This document shows positions 1 through 5,554 of a stretch of 12,530 nt of DNA, piece by piece. A program made the position numbers and the translations under genes. How positions within the stretch are numbered: the first letter of the stretch is position 1; the number at the start of each line of letters is the position of its first letter. Under the pieces are notes generated by a model that was given only the letters and a program-made list of their open reading frames with translations, made no database searches and was not told where the DNA came from. Source of the DNA: Rhodobacteraceae bacterium UBA996 (lineage in GTDB: Bacteria; Pseudomonadota; Alphaproteobacteria; Rhodobacterales; Rhodobacteraceae); contig DBBA01000144.1 of NCBI GenBank assembly GCA_002291955.1, positions 5,366 through 17,895 of the forward strand, given 5' to 3'.

Positions 1-22
1 CGGACGTGGCCCGGACGTGGCC
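1..22. repeat. Perfect tandem 11-mer, two copies
   Basis: CGGACGTGGCC occurs twice back to back at the window edge. Frame 3 reads through the repeat and stops at TAA 75-77, so this may be the 3' end of an upstream gene. The fragment is too short to assign a product. Confidence 0.5.
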
Positions 23-120
23 TTGCGGCTGTCCTTGGGCAGGGGGCCATCGCACCACGCCCTCTGCCTGCCAATAAAGAGGGCCGTCCAACCAACGAAC
101 AGTCCGAGCCCCGACCAGAC

Positions 121-139
121 CGGCGCGGTATCCTTCGGC
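121..139 (+). promoter_or_regulatory. Repeated promoter- or operator-like element, copy 1
   Basis: CGGCGCGGTATCCTTCGGC lies 25 nt before the ATG at 165. A near-identical 19-mer (17 of 19 positions) lies before the gene at 3040. TATCCT (129-134) could serve as a -10 box giving a short leader, but no good -35 box sits 16-18 nt upstream. It may therefore be an activator-dependent promoter or an operator. The function is inferred from position and repetition only. Confidence 0.4.
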
Positions 140-164
140 AGGCCGCAGCAGTGGGGGACCGGCG

Positions 165-347
165 ATGGATGAACACGAGAACATCGAGGCAATCCGCGCT
201 GATTGGCGCGCTGCGTTCCCGAATGGCACGCCGTCCAGCGAGCTTGCGGCCGCATTCATGGTGTCTCTCGCCATCCTCCGGGCAAGCGACCGCGTTGTGG
301 CAGAGTTGGCCCTTATCCGGGCGGAGCTTGAGCGTCACCGGCTCTGA
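165..347 (+). CDS. Hypothetical 60-aa protein
   Basis: I do not recognise this small protein. It starts with ATG after a strong GGGGGA ribosome binding site (153-158) at 6-nt spacing, which favours this start and supports translation. It is acidic at the N-terminus (MDEHENIEAIRADWR), with a hydrophobic helical centre (residues 26-42) and a charged end (AELALIRAELERHRL), so it is probably a small all-helical protein. It is the first gene seen in the plus-strand cassette, preceded by a repeated element that also precedes the gene at 3040. A longer open frame overlaps it (151-741), but that frame has Pro/Arg/Gly-rich shadow composition and no ribosome binding site. Confidence 0.6.
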   Translation: MDEHENIEAIRADWRAAFPNGTPSSELAAAFMVSLAILRASDRVVAELALIRAELERHRL

Positions 348-547
348 CCCCACCCCGGAAGGGTCCGCAGGGCCACAGGGCCTTAGCCCCACATCCGCTG
401 GGCCGGGGGTTGCCAGCCCGGGGCCACCCTCGGGCCGGTCCCTTCTGGGGTGCTTTTCGCTTTACTTGCAGCCAATGTTCACGGTACGTTCCGGGCATGG
501 CTGCAACCTATGGTTGTTCGCCGCCAACCCGAGAAATGGAGCAACAG

Positions 548-1276
548 ATGACCGCCACGACCCTCCCCGCCCCGAAGGCCCGCGCCCCCCGCAAGGCGAA
601 GGCTGCCCCCGAGGTCGCGCCCCAGCCCGCGCCCGCCGTCCAGCCGAAGGCCAAGGCCCGCAAGCCCCGGGGCATCAACATCGCCCCGAAGAAGGAGGCC
701 CGGGCCTGCCGCGCCGGGACCAAGCAGGCGACCTTGGTTGACCTGCTGTCGCGCGCCGGGGGCGCGTCCATGGCCGAGCTTCGGGAGGCGCTCCGCCCGT
801 GGAAGGATGTCACCATCAAGTCGGGCCTGTCGTGGGACATGAACCACCAGAAGGGCTATGGCATCCGCACCACCTTTGAGAACGGGTACCAGCGTTGGCT
901 CGCCACCGACTACGCCGGGATGGGCACCTTCCGGGGCGACAGCCACCCCGAGGACGTGAGCGAGGCAGACAAGGCCGCGCTCTTGGCCGACAACCTCGCC
1001 AACGGGTACGACCCGGAGGAGGTCTTTGCCGTGTACCACCTCGTGCTGCCCGCTGGCCTGACCGCCCCCATCCCCCACGACGCCAAGCCCGATGCCGTGG
1101 CGGCGATCAAGGAGTGGGCCACTGCCAACTTCGCGAAAAGCTACGGGGCGAGCGCCTTGCTGGAATGCTTCACCGATGACGAGTTGCGGGCGCAGTTCCG
1201 CGACCTTGCCGCCGCCAAGCGTTGGGCGAAGGCCCAGAGCGAGGCCCGTGCCAACACGATGGAGGCGGCGGAATGA
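548..1276 (+). CDS. DUF3489-like protein with Ala/Pro/Lys-rich N-terminal tail
   Basis: The 242-aa product has a low-complexity basic tail (residues 1-57, rich in Ala, Pro, Lys and Arg). A segment at about 58-112 follows, containing KQATLVDLLSRAGGASMAEL, W85 and IKSGLSWDMNH. This resembles the DUF3489 winged-helix domain, in which a 'TLIALLSRPEGATIAEI' helix precedes a conserved Trp. The remainder (113-242) is charged and helical and is not recognised. ATG 548 has GGAG (538-541) 6 nt upstream; an in-frame ATG at 536 lacks a ribosome binding site. The stop overlaps the recombinase start as ATGA, so the two are translationally coupled. DUF3489 proteins are commonly found in alphaproteobacterial mobile DNA. 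A DNA-binding role is inferred. Confidence 0.75.
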   Translation: MTATTLPAPKARAPRKAKAAPEVAPQPAPAVQPKAKARKPRGINIAPKKEARACRAGTKQATLVDLLSRAGGASMAELREALRPWKDVTIKSGLSWDMNHQKGYGIRTTFENGYQRWLATDYAGMGTFRGDSHPEDVSEADKAALLADNLANGYDPEEVFAVYHLVLPAGLTAPIPHDAKPDAVAAIKEWATANFAKSYGASALLECFTDDELRAQFRDLAAAKRWAKAQSEARANTMEAAE

Positions 1277-1884
1277 CCCGCCGCGCCGCGATCTATGCCC
1301 GGGTCAGCACCGGGGAACAGACGCCGGAGAACCAGCTTCTCCGGCTGCGGGACGTGGCCGCCCGGGCAGGCTGGACCATAGTCCACGAGTACGTTGAGAC
1401 GGCATCCGGGGCCAGCCCCTCGCGGCCCGAGATGGACAGGCTCATGCGGGACGCGGCCCGCCGCCGGTTCGATGTGCTGCTGGCATGGGACGTGTCGCGC
1501 CTCGGGCGCAGCCTGACCCAGCTTGTCGGCCTGTTCGAAGCCCTGCGCACCCTCGGGGTGGACCTGATCCTTGAACAGCAGGGCGTGGACACCTCCACCC
1601 CGGCGGGCCGCGCCCTCTTGGGCATGGCGGCGGTGTTTGCCGAGTTTGAGCGGGCGATGATCGTGGAGCGCACCAAGGCCGGGATGGAGCGGGCGCGGGC
1701 GCGCGGCGCACAGATCGGGCGGGCACCCGCCGGTGACGGCATCATCGCCGCAATCCGCGCGCTGCGGGCGCAGGGCCTCGGCATGGACCGCATCGCCCGC
1801 GAGCTTCGCTGCGGCAAGGGCCTGTCACAGCGCGTCTGCACCGAGTTCGACAGGGAGCAAGCCGATGCCCGCCAACAAGCCTGA
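1273..1884 (+). CDS. Small serine recombinase (resolvase/invertase family)
   Basis: This 203-aa protein is a complete serine recombinase of the Tn3-resolvase/DNA-invertase type. It catalyses site-specific strand exchange through a 5'-phosphoserine link. The catalytic serine is S12 in YARVST (R10 nearby), followed by DVSRLGRS (73-80) and the catalytic helix GMAAVFAEFERAMIVERTKAG (117-137, split here for reading) with R127 and R133. A C-terminal helix-turn-helix lies at about 155-190, where such enzymes bind the site. Its length fits the family (about 180-205 aa). The ATG overlaps the previous stop (ATGA), and its 3' end overlaps the next gene by 20 nt. It could resolve dimers, invert a segment or act as a small integrase. 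Large-serine-integrase domains are absent, and no paired inverted sites were seen nearby. Confidence 0.93.
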   Translation: MTRRAAIYARVSTGEQTPENQLLRLRDVAARAGWTIVHEYVETASGASPSRPEMDRLMRDAARRRFDVLLAWDVSRLGRSLTQLVGLFEALRTLGVDLILEQQGVDTSTPAGRALLGMAAVFAEFERAMIVERTKAGMERARARGAQIGRAPAGDGIIAAIRALRAQGLGMDRIARELRCGKGLSQRVCTEFDREQADARQQA

Positions 1885-2389
1885 CCTTCCCGCCCGCCTC
1901 GTCAGCCCCGGCCCCGGTGGGCAGGGGGCCGCGAAGTGGGTTGTCACCGACACGGGCATCAAGATGGTGGAGGACCTGACCGCCCGGGGCGTGACCCTGA
2001 CCAACATCGCCCGCGTCCTCGGGATGGACACCGCCACCCTCCGGCTCGTGCGCCAGCGCCAGCCCGCCGTGGAGGAGGCGTACCAGCGGGGGCTGGCCCG
2101 CGAGGAGGAGGCCCTTGTGGGCAACCTGCGCAGGCTCGCCAACGAGGGCAACGTGGTCGCCAACATCTTCCTGTTGAAGTCGCGCCACCAGTACCGCGAG
2201 GGCGAGCCCTTGGAGGTGAACCTGAACGTGCAGACCGCCGGGGTCCTTGTGGTCCCCGAGCGTGAGTCTGTGCAGGACTACATCGAGCGCCTGCGCCGCG
2301 AGGGCGAGCTTGAGGGGCCGGGCGAGATGATCGACGTGACGCCGGAGGAAGTCCACCCGACCGGCACCCGGCTTGCGCGGGGGGACTGA
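1865..2389 (+). CDS. Terminase small subunit-like HTH protein
   Basis: The 174-aa protein carries a predicted helix-turn-helix at about 30-65 (GIKMVEDLTARGVTLTNIAR, then VLGMDTATLR). A segment AYQRGLAREEEALVGNLRRL (72-91) and ANEGNVVANIFLLKSRHQYR (92-111) follow. This arrangement resembles phage terminase small subunits and related homeodomain-like proteins, where 'GN..A.IFLLK.R..YREG' follows the DNA-binding part. These proteins recognise packaging sites and recruit the large terminase. The C-terminus is acidic and Pro-rich. AGGGAG (1852-1857) lies 7 nt before this ATG, which decides the start and gives a 20-nt overlap with the recombinase gene. No large terminase is visible, so it may be a transcription factor or a satellite-type small terminase. 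Confidence 0.65.
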   Translation: MPANKPDLPARLVSPGPGGQGAAKWVVTDTGIKMVEDLTARGVTLTNIARVLGMDTATLRLVRQRQPAVEEAYQRGLAREEEALVGNLRRLANEGNVVANIFLLKSRHQYREGEPLEVNLNVQTAGVLVVPERESVQDYIERLRREGELEGPGEMIDVTPEEVHPTGTRLARGD

Positions 2390-2391
2390 CC

Positions 2392-2565
2392 ATGCGCGCC
2401 CTGATCCTGACCATCGGCCTTGCCGCCTGCGCACCCGGCCCGCCCGCCACCATCACCCCGACCGAGGCCCGGGGCCTCGCCATGCTGCACCACCTCCGGG
2501 CGCTGGACCCGTGCGAGGCGGATGCCACCTGCCGGGAGGTCCGCCGTGGCCGAGACGACCAGTGA
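2392..2565 (+). CDS. Small predicted lipoprotein, 57 aa
   Basis: The short frame MRALILTIGLAACAPGPPAT begins with one Arg, a hydrophobic stretch and a lipobox L10-A11-A12-C13, typical of signal-peptidase-II lipoproteins. The mature peptide would be about 45 residues, starting with a Pro-rich linker and holding two further Cys (C41, C48 in LDPCEADATCREV). The gene starts 2 nt after the previous stop, with a G-rich ribosome binding site (2379-2385) and correct spacing, and it overlaps the next gene by 20 nt. Phage outer spanins are also small lipoproteins with Pro-rich linkers, but no inner spanin, holin or endolysin is seen, so that role is only a guess. The hydrophobic segment is short. Confidence 0.6.
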   Translation: MRALILTIGLAACAPGPPATITPTEARGLAMLHHLRALDPCEADATCREVRRGRDDQ

Positions 2566-2833
2566 CGTGTACGCCAACGCCGCCGGGCTCCTCGCCCGCA
2601 TGGGGTATGCGGCCCGGGCGGAGGAGGCTTGGACCCCGCCCCCGAGCTACCCTGACCGGGGGCCGTTTGCCGCCATCGTGACGGATGCCCCGCCGGTCCT
2701 TGTCGGCTTCGCCATCGGGCAGGTGGCAGAGGAGCCCGAGGCGCACCTTCCCGACCTGTCCGCCCGCGCTGGCCGCGTCCCCGCAGGCCAGACCGGGGAG
2801 CCCCCTTGGGCATACTGGCTCCGCACCCCCTGA
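2546..2833 (+). CDS. Hypothetical 95-aa protein, GTG start
   Basis: I do not recognise this protein. The GTG at 2546 is preceded by a very good ribosome binding site, GGGAGG (2534-2539), at 6-nt spacing, and there is no equal site for the upstream ATG at 2420, so the shorter frame is chosen. The product begins VAETTSDVYANAAGLLARMG with a helix, then a Pro-rich turn (TPPPSYPDRGPF), a hydrophobic strand region (VLVGFAIGQV) and an aromatic C-terminus (PPWAYWLRTP). It overlaps the lipoprotein gene by 20 nt, which suggests translational coupling in the same mRNA. It carries no signal peptide or clear catalytic motif. Confidence 0.6.
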   Translation: MAETTSDVYANAAGLLARMGYAARAEEAWTPPPSYPDRGPFAAIVTDAPPVLVGFAIGQVAEEPEAHLPDLSARAGRVPAGQTGEPPWAYWLRTP

Positions 2834-2973
2834 GCGGACGTTCCGGGGGTCATCCCGCGACCCGCCGCCGCGCCTGTCCCCGCTGGGCTCCGGCCTGTGG
2901 CCCGCGCTGCACCCCTCGGGGGTGGCCTTCAACCCACTGACGCAACAATGAAAACCGCTCTGCCCGGCCCACC

Positions 2974-2992
2974 CGGCGGGGTATCCTCCGGC
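2974..2992 (+). promoter_or_regulatory. Repeated promoter- or operator-like element, copy 2
   Basis: CGGCGGGGTATCCTCCGGC matches the element at 121-139 at 17 of 19 positions and lies 47 nt before the ATG at 3040, in a 206-bp gap. TATCCT (2982-2987) could be a -10 box. A more A-rich stretch (CAACAATGAAAA, 2943-2954) sits about 35 nt upstream, as does CAACGAACAG before copy 1. This suggests a second transcription start within the cassette. It is inferred from recurrence in two non-coding gaps. Confidence 0.45.
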
Positions 2993-3039
2993 CATTGGCG
3001 CGCAATCCGCTGCGCCCCCCGCAACACGAGGAGTTGCCC

Positions 3040-3750
3040 ATGGCCGACCCGGCGCACGACCAGACCCCCGACCCAATCACCAAGGGAAAACTCCTCGGCA
3101 GTGCCGAGCTTGTCAGCCTTGCCGACTTCGCCGCCAAGCGGGCGGAGAAGCTGGGCAAGACCATCGACACGCTGACGGCGGGGATTGAGGCCCGGGCCGC
3201 AGAGGTCGCGGGCAGCCTTGCCAGCGCGGGCTTCGATGCCCGGGCGCAGGCCGATGCCGCCGCCAAGGCCAGGGCGAAGGCCCGGGTGGAGGTGGTCGCC
3301 AACTCCTCCGAAGTCCGCTGGGCAGAGATCAAACAGCTTGTCGCGGCGGCGGAGGGTCTGGCCCTGACCGAGGCCCTGTATGCCAGCCCGCAGGCCGTGC
3401 TGACCCGCGCCGGTCTGGGCACCCCCGAGCGCACCGACTTCATGAAGCAGGTCGCGGGCGCGGGGCCTGCCGAGATGCGCCAGCTTGCCGCGCTGGCCGT
3501 CGCCACCAAGAACACCGTCCTCGGGGCCGCGCTCCAGTCCGTCAACGACCGGCTGCCCCGCCGTGACCGGGCCATCTCCTCTGCCGAGCTTGCCGAGGCG
3601 CTGGTGGGCGAGGAGACGCGGGCCGTCCAGTCAGCCATCGCCGCGATCAAGACCGCCGCCCAGCGGGCCATCAACGCCAACCGCGAGTTTGAGGCCGGGC
3701 GCGTCCGCCCGGTGGAACGGGTCAAGCTCGCCCTGAACAGCAAGGAGTGA
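3040..3750 (+). CDS. Hypothetical Ala-rich helical protein, 236 aa
   Basis: I do not recognise a family. The protein is strongly helical and Ala-rich, with likely coiled-coil stretches at about 25-85 (AAKRAEKLGKTIDTL, EARAAEVAGSL, ARAQADAAAKARAKARVEVV) and again at about 180-235 (ELAEALVGEETRAVQSAIAA, QRAINANREFEAGRVRPVER). There is no signal peptide, membrane segment or enzyme motif. ATG 3040 has GAGGAG (3028-3033) 6 nt upstream; an in-frame ATG at 2995 lacks such a site. The next gene follows 4 nt after its stop. A structural or scaffold role in a phage-like element would fit the shape but is speculation. Confidence 0.75.
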   Translation: MADPAHDQTPDPITKGKLLGSAELVSLADFAAKRAEKLGKTIDTLTAGIEARAAEVAGSLASAGFDARAQADAAAKARAKARVEVVANSSEVRWAEIKQLVAAAEGLALTEALYASPQAVLTRAGLGTPERTDFMKQVAGAGPAEMRQLAALAVATKNTVLGAALQSVNDRLPRRDRAISSAELAEALVGEETRAVQSAIAAIKTAAQRAINANREFEAGRVRPVERVKLALNSKE

Positions 3751-3754
3751 CCCC

Positions 3755-4033
3755 ATGCCCCTGTACCTCATCAGCCGCCCCCGCACCCCCGAGGGCGAGG
3801 CGCTGCGCAACCACGCGGGCTTGAACGCCGCCCTCGTCAGCGCCGCGTCCCCCGCCGCCGCCATCACCGCCGCGAATGCGCTGGCCGCTGCCCGGGGCGT
3901 CAACGCAGCCTTCTCCACCGGCTGGACCGTCACCGACATTGCCACCACCCCGGGCGGGCTGCACCGTGACACCCTGTTCGATGGTGACGCCATCACCATC
4001 CGGGGCGTGGACCGTGGGGGAAACCCGGCATGA
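3755..4033 (+). CDS. Hypothetical 92-aa protein
   Basis: The product is not recognised. It begins with a beta-strand-like segment (MPLYLISRPRTPEGEALRNH), then an Ala-rich helical section (LVSAASPAAAITAANALAAA) and a WTVTDIATTPGG segment, giving the look of a small alpha/beta domain. AAGGAG (3742-3747) overlaps the stop region of the previous gene and sits 7 nt before the ATG, so the two are very likely co-translated. The 3' end overlaps the next start as ATGA. Its place between two other unknown genes suggests a three-gene unit, 3040-4404. Confidence 0.7.
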   Translation: MPLYLISRPRTPEGEALRNHAGLNAALVSAASPAAAITAANALAAARGVNAAFSTGWTVTDIATTPGGLHRDTLFDGDAITIRGVDRGGNPA

Positions 4034-4404
4034 CGCTGGCCGAGCTTGACGCCGCCCTTGTCGCGGGCATCCCGGCTGTCTTCGGGGACCGGATGAACCT
4101 TGCGCATGATGCCGTGCTGCGGTTTGCGGCCGAGTGCGAGCCCGACCGCTGGCCGACCGTGCCGACCATCCTGCGGTTTGCCGAGTGCTATGGCGTCTGC
4201 GCCCGGGAGCTTGCGGCGCTGTGTGGCATCGTGTCGTACCGCCTGAGCCCGAGGGGCCGGGTGGTCTGGTGCGATGCCTACCGCTTCCCCGAGGTGGTGC
4301 GCCGCACGTCCCCGGAGAAGCTCCCGCGCCGGGTGCTGTCCGCCTATGGCTGCTATGTCGCCGCCGCGACCCTTGCGGCCCGCGACCGGGCAAGCCTGCA
4401 CTGA
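4030..4404 (+). CDS. Hypothetical 124-aa Cys-containing protein, possible degenerate HTH
   Basis: No clear family is recognised. It starts in an ATGA overlap with the previous gene. Residues about 44-65 (TVPTILRFAECYGVCARELA) look like the last helices of a Cro/CI-type HTH, where 'P.L.TLLRLAEALGV...EL' is typical, but the recognition helix is not convincing. It contains six cysteines in scattered positions (FAAECEPD, AECYGVCAREL, ALCG, WCDAY, YGCY), more than its neighbours. It is the last gene of the plus-strand cassette and is followed by a strong hairpin at 4452-4478. A DNA-binding or metal-binding role is possible but unproven. Confidence 0.7.
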   Translation: MTLAELDAALVAGIPAVFGDRMNLAHDAVLRFAAECEPDRWPTVPTILRFAECYGVCARELAALCGIVSYRLSPRGRVVWCDAYRFPEVVRRTSPEKLPRRVLSAYGCYVAAATLAARDRASLH

Positions 4405-4451
4405 ACCCCCGCCGGGGGTCCCGAACCGCCCGTCCTCCGGCGGGGAGGGCT

Positions 4452-4478
4452 GCCCGGCGCGGGCGATCCGCGCCGGGC
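4452..4478. terminator. GC-rich hairpin between convergent transcription units
   Basis: GCCCGGCGCGG (4452-4462) and CCGCGCCGGGC (4468-4478) form a perfect 11-bp stem with a 5-nt loop. It lies 48 nt after the stop of the plus-strand cassette and 8 nt beyond the 3' end of the minus-strand gene, the place for a shared bidirectional terminator. The T-tract is poor (TTCCCC), so it may act with Rho or as an mRNA 3' stabiliser. Confidence 0.65.
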
Positions 4479-4485
4479 TTCCCCA

Positions 4486-4872
4486 TCACTCCGCCGCAAT
4501 CGGCAGGCTAGCCGGTCGCGGCGGCTCCGACAGCGGCCACTCCCCGATGCACCGCACCACGCGCCCATCGGGGCCGTGCTTGTGGAAGAAGTAGAAGATG
4601 CGGTTGCGCAGCCGCTTGCTGAACCACGCCTCCCAAGTCTGGTACTTCTCGCCACTGCCGCCGTGTTCGTTGTAGTGCAGGTGGGCGTCGGGCATCAGCG
4701 GCTTGAGGGTCCGCACCGCCTCCTCCTGCGTCACCCCGAGCGCCGCAAGGGTGCAGCGCCCGTCGATGTAGTCCCAGACCGTCAGTCCCCGCAGCGCCGC
4801 GTTGGCGAGCACCCAGCGGGCAGTGTTGTCGATGACGGCGCGTCCCGCGCCGCTGCGCCAGTAAAGGGCCAT
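4486..4872 (-). CDS. Hypothetical 128-aa protein
   Basis: I do not recognise this protein. The minus-strand ATG (4872) has AAGGAAA at 7-nt spacing. The product starts MALYWRSGAGRAVIDNTARW, continues with WDYIDGRCTLAALGVTQEEA (33-52), which looks like a short helix-turn-helix or helical hairpin, and has an aromatic, basic stretch WEAWFSKRLRNRIFYFFHKHG (80-100 region) before a Pro-rich end. The charged aromatic patch could bind nucleic acid or a membrane surface. It is the second gene of a minus-strand pair and is separated from the upstream gene (4938-5162) by 65 bp with a 9-bp hairpin. Neither gene has an assigned role. Confidence 0.7.
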   Translation of the reverse strand: MALYWRSGAGRAVIDNTARWVLANAALRGLTVWDYIDGRCTLAALGVTQEEAVRTLKPLMPDAHLHYNEHGGSGEKYQTWEAWFSKRLRNRIFYFFHKHGPDGRVVRCIGEWPLSEPPRPASLPIAAE

Positions 4873-4904
4873 GTTGGCTTTCCTTGATCTTGATGATGGG
4901 AAGT

Positions 4905-4931
4905 CGCCGCCCGACCTCGCGCCGGGCGGCG
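4905..4931 (-). promoter_or_regulatory. Intercistronic 9-bp hairpin
   Basis: CGCCGCCCG (4905-4913) and CGGGCGGCG (4923-4931) form a perfect stem with a 9-nt loop. It lies between the two minus-strand genes, just after the stop of the upstream one (4938). It could be a partial terminator, an RNA-processing site or a stabiliser that sets unequal expression of the two genes. No T-tract follows on the minus strand. Confidence 0.55.
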
Positions 4932-4937
4932 CAGGGG

Positions 4938-5162
4938 TCAGGCGGCGCGGATGGCGACGAAGCGGTCGTTTTCACCTGTGACGATCTTCAGGGTAGGGTC
5001 AGCCTCATGGATGGCTCTCTTTGCCTTCAACATCCGCTCCCTCAAATGACTGACGAGGGTGTCGTCGGGCTGAGCCGCGTCAATCGCTTCGAAAAGCGCG
5101 TCGAACGCGGCGTCCAACTCGGCAAGCTCGTCATCAAAGCCTTCCACGTAGTTCGCAGTCAT
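4938..5162 (-). CDS. Hypothetical acidic helical 74-aa protein
   Basis: The family is not recognised. Two adjacent ATGs (5165 and 5162) are possible; GAGG (5172-5169) is 3 nt from the first and 6 nt from the second, so the second is chosen. The product is acidic in its first half (YVEGFDDELAELDAAFDALF, then EAIDAAQPDD), then more basic (LRERMLKAKRAIHEA), and ends in a short strand region (LKIVTGENDRFVAIRAA). It is probably a helical hairpin. Small acidic proteins of this kind can be inhibitors, antitoxins or DNA mimics, but nothing specific supports any of these. It heads the minus-strand pair. Confidence 0.65.
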   Translation of the reverse strand: MTANYVEGFDDELAELDAAFDALFEAIDAAQPDDTLVSHLRERMLKAKRAIHEADPTLKIVTGENDRFVAIRAA

Positions 5163-5378
5163 CATGTGCCTCTTTCTGGGATAGGGCACTGGCGTCCGGG
5201 GGGCTCCGCCCGACCGACAGACACCAGCACCGGGTTTCGGTGTTCTTGGTGAATCTGCGTCGGGCCATCTGGCGTGCTGCTTTGGGCAGGCCGCTCAAGG
5301 TTTCCGGTCCTGCCCCCGGGCCGTGCACCGGGCTGTGGCGTGGCCCGAGGTCGGGCGCTCCTATCACAGGACAGCGCA

Positions 5379-5406
5379 ATGATGGCACCACCCCGCCGCG
5401 AGTCAA
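5379..5406 (-). promoter_or_regulatory. Candidate sigma-70 promoter for the minus-strand pair
   Basis: On the minus strand TTGACT (5406-5401) matches the -35 consensus at five of six positions. It is followed after 16 nt by CATCAT (5384-5379), a four-of-six match to the -10 box. It points toward the genes at 5162-4486. This is sequence match only. Confidence 0.35.
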
Positions 5407-5474
5407 CAGCTAAGAAACCCTTTGATGATGCGCCGCCAAGCCATTGATGTGGCGTGACTTTCCGGTGGTGCGGC

Positions 5475-5519
5475 GGGGATAAGTCCTAGACGGGCTGTGG
5501 ACCGGGGAGTTATCCCCGG
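5475..5519. repeat. Inverted repeat GGGGATAA ... TTATCCCC with nested hairpin
   Basis: GGGGATAA (5475-5482) and TTATCCCC (5510-5517) are exact reverse complements 27 nt apart. The right copy is also part of a CCGGGG-AGTTAT-CCCCGG hairpin (5502-5519). They lie 36-80 nt before the glycosyltransferase ATG, suggesting an operator. TTATCCCC resembles the first six bases of a DnaA box (TTATCCACA) but diverges after that. Confidence 0.45.
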
Positions 5520-5554
5520 GGGAGGTTGTGAACAGAACGTGAACAAGCTCCACC

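Larger units (their letters stand above)
5163..5554. other. 392-bp intergenic region between divergent units, rich in inverted repeats
   Basis: No credible gene was found here. Visible structures are: a nested hairpin at 5223-5250 (CACCG/CGGTG stem with an outer ACCA/TGGT pair), a GCCCGA-GG-TCGGGC dyad at 5343-5356, a minus-strand promoter candidate near 5379-5406, and an inverted pair GGGGATAA/TTATCCCC at 5475-5517. The region would drive the minus-strand pair leftwards and the glycosyltransferase rightwards. If the minus promoter is right, the leader before 5162 is about 210 nt and structured. Confidence 0.5.

Noticed and set aside
151..741. A 196-aa plus-strand frame open from the window start
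   Set aside because: Its composition is Pro/Arg/Gly/Ser-rich, it has no ribosome binding site, and it overlaps two better-supported genes in another frame.
2392..2565. Outer-membrane spanin (Rz1-type) assignment
   Set aside because: Size, lipobox and Pro-rich linker fit, but there is no partner spanin, holin or endolysin, so it is left as an unassigned lipoprotein.
1959..3076. Several overlapping minus-strand frames (284, 230 and 207 aa)
   Set aside because: All are antisense to the coupled plus-strand cassette, with typical high-GC shadow composition.
5134..5406. A 90-aa minus-strand frame upstream of the 74-aa gene, including an internal start at 5268
   Set aside because: There is no ribosome binding site at either start, and it overlaps the better-supported 74-aa gene.
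5475..5519. Replication origin with DnaA boxes
   Set aside because: TTATCCCC departs from TTATCCACA at key positions, there are only two copies, and no replication initiator gene is present.
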